From assembly GCA_035415725.1 (NCBI GenBank), contig DAOOGN010000001.1, positions 82,434 through 146,433 on the forward strand: 64,000 bases of DNA, in the 5' to 3' direction. The stretch comes from DSWT01 sp035415725 (GTDB lineage Bacteria; Chloroflexota; Anaerolineae; B4-G1; SLSP01). Within the stretch, counting starts at the first letter, position 1, and every line of letters begins with the position of its first letter. Shown in pieces: positions 60,794-64,000 of the stretch. The notes beneath the pieces are model-generated. The model did not search any database. It worked only from the letters and a program-made list of their open reading frames with translations, and was not told the origin of the DNA. Made by a program: the position numbers and the translations under genes.

Positions 60794-62596
60794 ATGTCGC
60801 GTTTATTGATTATCTTGACGGTAGCTTTGTTGGCGGCCGTGATGGCCGTGGGGTGGGCCTTGGGACCGGGCATGGAACAGCGCCTGGTACCCGGAGTGTG
60901 GATTTGGCATGTCCCCCTCGGCGGCATGGCGCTGCCCGATGCGGCCAGGCATCTGGAAGCATCCTTGCCCTTACAGCAGCCGAACATCGTGATGGTGGGG
61001 CCGGAGGGACAGCGCTGGACGTTCTCACCGGCGGACTTGGGGATGACGGTGGATACAGCGGCGACGTTGGAGCGCGCTTATGCCGTGGGTCATGAAACCA
61101 CGGGCAGCCGTATGTTCTCCGAGCGCCTGGAGATTATGTTGGATGGCGTCATGCTGCCGCCGGTGTTGGCCTGGAACGAACCGCAGACCTTACAGGTTTT
61201 GCAGGGCGTTGCCGACGAGGTAGCCCGTTCACCCCAGGACGCGCGGGTGCATCTCGAAGGTACGGAGTTGCGTCTGGAGCCGGGGGTCGAGGGACGGCGG
61301 ATGGACATCACGGCAACATTGCAAGTTTTACTGCCTCATCTTTACGCGCTCGAAGCGGTGGAAATTGTGCCTCCCCTGGTCAAAGTCCCTCCGCAGATTA
61401 CCGACGACAAAGCAGAGCAAGCGTTGGGGATCGCCCGCACCATGCTGGCGGAACCGTTGACCTTGCTGGTGCCCAACCCACGTGAGGGCGATCCTGGCCC
61501 GTGGACGATGACGCCGGAAGCGATGGCGGAGATGCTGTCTGTCCACATCGGCGTGGATAGCGTCGACGTGGGGCTGGATGAAGCGGCGCTGGCGCAGTTC
61601 CTTGGCCCGCTGGCGATGGCCCTGGCCCGCGAACCGGTCAACGCTACCTTCCGCTTCGATGCGGCCACGATCACGCTGATACCCGAAACGCCCAGTGCGA
61701 TGGGACGCGAGCTGGATGTCACCGCCTCGCTCCAACGCATCAATGAAATGCTTTTGGACGGTCAGCATTTTGTGCCGCTGGTCGTGATCGAGACGCCTCC
61801 TGCTTATCCCGACACGGCGACCGCCGCCGATCTGGGGATCCGTGAAGTGGTGGCAGTGGGCGAATCCTACTTTACGGGTTCTCCTTCGGCTCGCGATAGA
61901 AATATCCGCCTGGGCGCTTCTAAATTCAACGGAATCATCATTGTGCCGGGGCAGACGTTTTCCTTCAACCAATACCTGGGCGATGTGACCACGGAGGCCG
62001 GGTACGACGAATCTTATGTCATCATTGGCACCCGCACTGTGCTAGGGGTGGGCGGCGGCATCTGCCAGGTGGCGACCACCGCTTTCCGCGCGGCCTATTT
62101 TGGCGGTTATCCCATCGTCGAGCGTTGGCCGCATGCCTATCGTGTCGGTTATTACGAAGTGGGTGGCTTCGGCCCGGGCTTCGACGCCACCGTTTATTCC
62201 CCCCTCGTCGATCTGCGGTTTACCAACGACACGCCGTATCACATCTTGATTCAGACCGAAGTGGATGCGGCGCGGGCGCGGTTGCGCTTTGTCTTCTACA
62301 GCACGAGCACCGGGCGCACGGTTGAGCAGATCGGGCCGACATGGAGTGATCCCATCGTGCCGACAACGTCCGTTTACGAATACGATCCCACGCTGCCGGC
62401 AGGAACGGTGGTCCAGGACGAAAGTGCACACAACGGCTTGAAGGCTATCCTGGGACGTGTGGTGCGGGATGCCGACGGCAAGGTGCTTTACGAGGATACT
62501 TTCGTCAGCAACTTTATCCCCTGGCCGGCGCGCTATCGCTATGGAACCGGCTACATGCCGCCGGAAGGCGCCGAAATCATCACCCCTACACCTTGA
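60794..62596 (+). CDS. VanW-family secreted or membrane-anchored protein with peptidoglycan-binding-like repeats and G5-like end
   Basis: A 600-residue protein with an N-terminal hydrophobic helix (4-22) that serves as signal or anchor. Residues ~35-350 hold two repeats of the PG_binding_4 type that precede VanW domains (for example WTFSPADLGMTVD and PWTMTPEAMAEML). The VanW domain (356-490) shows FNQYLGDVTTEAGY, GVGGGICQVATTAF, RWPHAYRVGYY and LRFTNDTPYHILI. The end (500-590) resembles a G5 domain (VLYEDTFVSNFIPWPARYRY). Such proteins act at the cell wall; the exact role of VanW is unknown. It lies 33 nt after the ROK gene with only a weak ribosome-binding site (CCGGAAA). Confidence 0.9.
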   Translation: MSRLLIILTVALLAAVMAVGWALGPGMEQRLVPGVWIWHVPLGGMALPDAARHLEASLPLQQPNIVMVGPEGQRWTFSPADLGMTVDTAATLERAYAVGHETTGSRMFSERLEIMLDGVMLPPVLAWNEPQTLQVLQGVADEVARSPQDARVHLEGTELRLEPGVEGRRMDITATLQVLLPHLYALEAVEIVPPLVKVPPQITDDKAEQALGIARTMLAEPLTLLVPNPREGDPGPWTMTPEAMAEMLSVHIGVDSVDVGLDEAALAQFLGPLAMALAREPVNATFRFDAATITLIPETPSAMGRELDVTASLQRINEMLLDGQHFVPLVVIETPPAYPDTATAADLGIREVVAVGESYFTGSPSARDRNIRLGASKFNGIIIVPGQTFSFNQYLGDVTTEAGYDESYVIIGTRTVLGVGGGICQVATTAFRAAYFGGYPIVERWPHAYRVGYYEVGGFGPGFDATVYSPLVDLRFTNDTPYHILIQTEVDAARARLRFVFYSTSTGRTVEQIGPTWSDPIVPTTSVYEYDPTLPAGTVVQDESAHNGLKAILGRVVRDADGKVLYEDTFVSNFIPWPARYRYGTGYMPPEGAEIITPTP

Positions 62597-62608
62597 CGTA
62601 GCGTCTAA

Positions 62609-62645
62609 AAGACGAGGCCCCGCGAAAGAAGCGGGGCCTCGTCTT
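62609..62645. terminator. Bidirectional terminator between convergent genes
   Basis: A perfect 15-bp stem (62609-62623 with 62631-62645) with a 7-nt loop (GAAAGAA) sits between the stop of the vanW gene and the stop of the minus-strand gene. On the minus strand the stem is followed by TTTT; on the plus strand only the TT closing the stem is present. It should work best for the minus-strand gene. Confidence 0.85.
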
Positions 62646-62662
62646 GGGGGGCGCCGTCGGGT

Positions 62663-63769
62663 TTAAGCCGCGACCTGCTTGACCCAGGCGCGCAATTCAA
62701 AGGTGACTTTCTGGAAGAAGCTGTTGGGCGGGAAATTGCCCTGCGCATATTCTAGCTCTGTGACGCGCGCTTTAACGCGCAGTGCCGTCGTGTCCAGCGT
62801 GACTTCCATGCCGGGGCGAATTTCCTGCAGATCATCCCCTTCGCGTTTGGGTTGTATCTTTTCGATCAACCCCGGGTCTTCGAGAGCATACTGGCTGGCA
62901 AGCACCGTCGTGACGGTGCGAATGTCGCTTTTGTCGAAGAGCCAGGTCTCGAAAGCGGTGACCTTCTTGGGATCGCCCGCCCCGAGTGTTTCTGAGATGC
63001 CGATACCACACTCGCCGAAGAAGTCGGCGCCGATTTCGATGCTGAACGAGGGGTCAAAGTAATCGTCGCCGAGGACGTAAGTATACGTCTTTACCGAAGA
63101 TGGCTCAATTTCTTCGCCAATGATCTCACCGGTGGGCGTGACGGCAACCGTAGCGGGGAGGGAGGAGGTGGACGCCGGCTGCACCGCCTGCTTTTTGCGC
63201 CCGACGAAGAAGAACCACAGCGCCGCCGCTATCAGGGTGGCCACTAACAGCGCGGCCAGCACGCGAATGATTGTGTTCAGCAGTCCTCCCGCGGCGGCTG
63301 TCGCTGCTGCTTCTTCAGTTTGCCAGGCACTGATCATCGCCGGCAGGTCTTGTTGCAGACGTTTGAGGGCAGTGAGCTTTTCTCCCAGGTTATATTTTCC
63401 GGCCTCTGCATATTGGACGGCGGTATCAAGGTCTTTTTGCAGAACGTCGGGGTCGTTGCGCCAGGGAATGGTACGGGTCTTGGGCATTTCCATTCCCATC
63501 CCCAGCTTTTCACGCACGGCGCGGATGTCGTTGGTACGCGCGTAGTCTTCGGCGACGCCGGCCAGATAGATCGAACGGAAATCGGCTCGCATGTTGCCGG
63601 GGTTGGCATTTTCATATTGCACCGGGAAGATACCATACGCCAGGAGCATGCCGATAGCAACGCCGAGGGCGAGCGAGATCAAGAGCTTGTATTTGTCCCA
63701 GATGGGTTGAATTTTGACCATAACCTGCGCAAAAATTGTAAAGACTTTGGCGAGCAATGTATCGAACAT
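62663..63769 (-). CDS. Unrecognised protein with two transmembrane helices
   Basis: I do not recognise this 368-residue protein. One helix at 29-48 (LLISLALGVAIGMLLAYGIF) and one at 163-189 flank a charged, helix-rich segment (50-160: RADFRSIYLAGVAEDYARTN, WRNDPDVLQKDLDTAVQYAE). After an Ala/Thr/Pro-rich linker, the last ~160 residues form a beta-rich domain beginning TYTYVLGDDYFDPSFSIEIG and containing FFGECGIGISETLG. The middle segment would be extracytoplasmic if both ends are cytosolic. AAGGGAG lies 6 nt before ATG. It is convergent with vanW and terminated by the hairpin at 62609. It is possibly a lineage-specific conserved protein; no function is proposed. Confidence 0.8.
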   Translation of the reverse strand: MFDTLLAKVFTIFAQVMVKIQPIWDKYKLLISLALGVAIGMLLAYGIFPVQYENANPGNMRADFRSIYLAGVAEDYARTNDIRAVREKLGMGMEMPKTRTIPWRNDPDVLQKDLDTAVQYAEAGKYNLGEKLTALKRLQQDLPAMISAWQTEEAAATAAAGGLLNTIIRVLAALLVATLIAAALWFFFVGRKKQAVQPASTSSLPATVAVTPTGEIIGEEIEPSSVKTYTYVLGDDYFDPSFSIEIGADFFGECGIGISETLGAGDPKKVTAFETWLFDKSDIRTVTTVLASQYALEDPGLIEKIQPKREGDDLQEIRPGMEVTLDTTALRVKARVTELEYAQGNFPPNSFFQKVTFELRAWVKQVAA

Positions 63770-63827
63770 AGGTCACTCCCTTCAGGTTAATGATGAGGCC
63801 CTCTCCGTTTAAAGATTATCATAAATC

Positions 63828-64000
63828 GTATCTATTCAGGCTCGTAAACCTGACGAAGCCACTTATTCCCTATGCCAGGTTTGGCGTAGACTTTGGTAGG
63901 CCAGGTGCTTCTGTATGACAAGATATGCGTGTTTCTATCAGCCCATCCCCCCTGTCCCCCTTCCCCCCAGGAAGGGGGATTTTGGGTGGGGGTGTGGCGG
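63828..64000 (-). repeat. Dispersed repeat, family 2, copy 2 (inverted, runs to the window edge)
   Basis: The reverse complement of this segment aligns with 57737-57902. The palindrome CCCCCTTCCCCCCAGGAAGGGGG (63957-63979 region) and the block GTATCTATTCAGGC mark its two ends. It lies upstream of the minus-strand gene at 62663, as copy 1 lies upstream of polX, so both copies precede a gene start in the same relative orientation. The element may continue beyond base 64000. Confidence 0.85.

Overview
The window most resembles a Chloroflexota (green non-sulfur, Anaerolineae-like) chromosome. That placement rests on the extreme density of GAF-domain signalling genes, the N-terminal FLAPPVF-type leader on several membrane sensors, and the PolX, PHP, ROK and VanW genes that follow. 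It is from memory of such genomes, with no database search. No rRNA, tRNA, CRISPR array, transposase or phage gene was seen.

Bases 1-55868 hold one continuous plus-strand array of 22 genes. Nineteen encode sensor proteins (the first cut by the window edge) with no recognisable output domain: no histidine kinase, GGDEF, EAL, cyclase, phosphatase or DNA-binding domain. Two encode ABC-type substrate-binding lipoproteins. The last encodes a giant hybrid histidine kinase (about 2400 residues) with about ten GAF domains, HisKA, HATPase_c and two receiver domains. The 19 sensors differ at the N terminus: five have a cytosolic LacI/GalR-type ligand-binding domain without HTH, two have a 7TM region plus HAMP, three have Cache plus HAMP, seven have a multi-pass membrane domain, and one has PAS domains only. 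They converge on a common C-terminal half: usually one canonical GAF, then a degenerate GAF preceded by a conserved Trp, then a ~55-residue tail that looks like the first third of another GAF and stops. Many genes overlap by 1-17 nt, and LacI-type and membrane sensors tend to alternate. My inference is a many-input signalling complex in which catalytically silent sensors act through the single kinase at the end. A 106-bp perfect identity between two paralogues suggests recent recombination or gene conversion of the shared tail.

Bases 55869-57745 hold hairpins ending the array, a ferredoxin gene with a consensus promoter and terminator, a dispersed repeat whose other copy lies inside the sensor array, and a minus-strand PHP-domain gene.

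Bases 57737-64000 hold a polX-ROK-vanW plus-strand operon behind a strong promoter, a bidirectional terminator, and a convergent gene for an unknown two-helix membrane protein. Two inverted copies of a ~170-bp dispersed repeat bracket this block. The PolX lacks its third catalytic Asp, and the ROK protein lacks its catalytic and zinc motifs, so both may have changed function.
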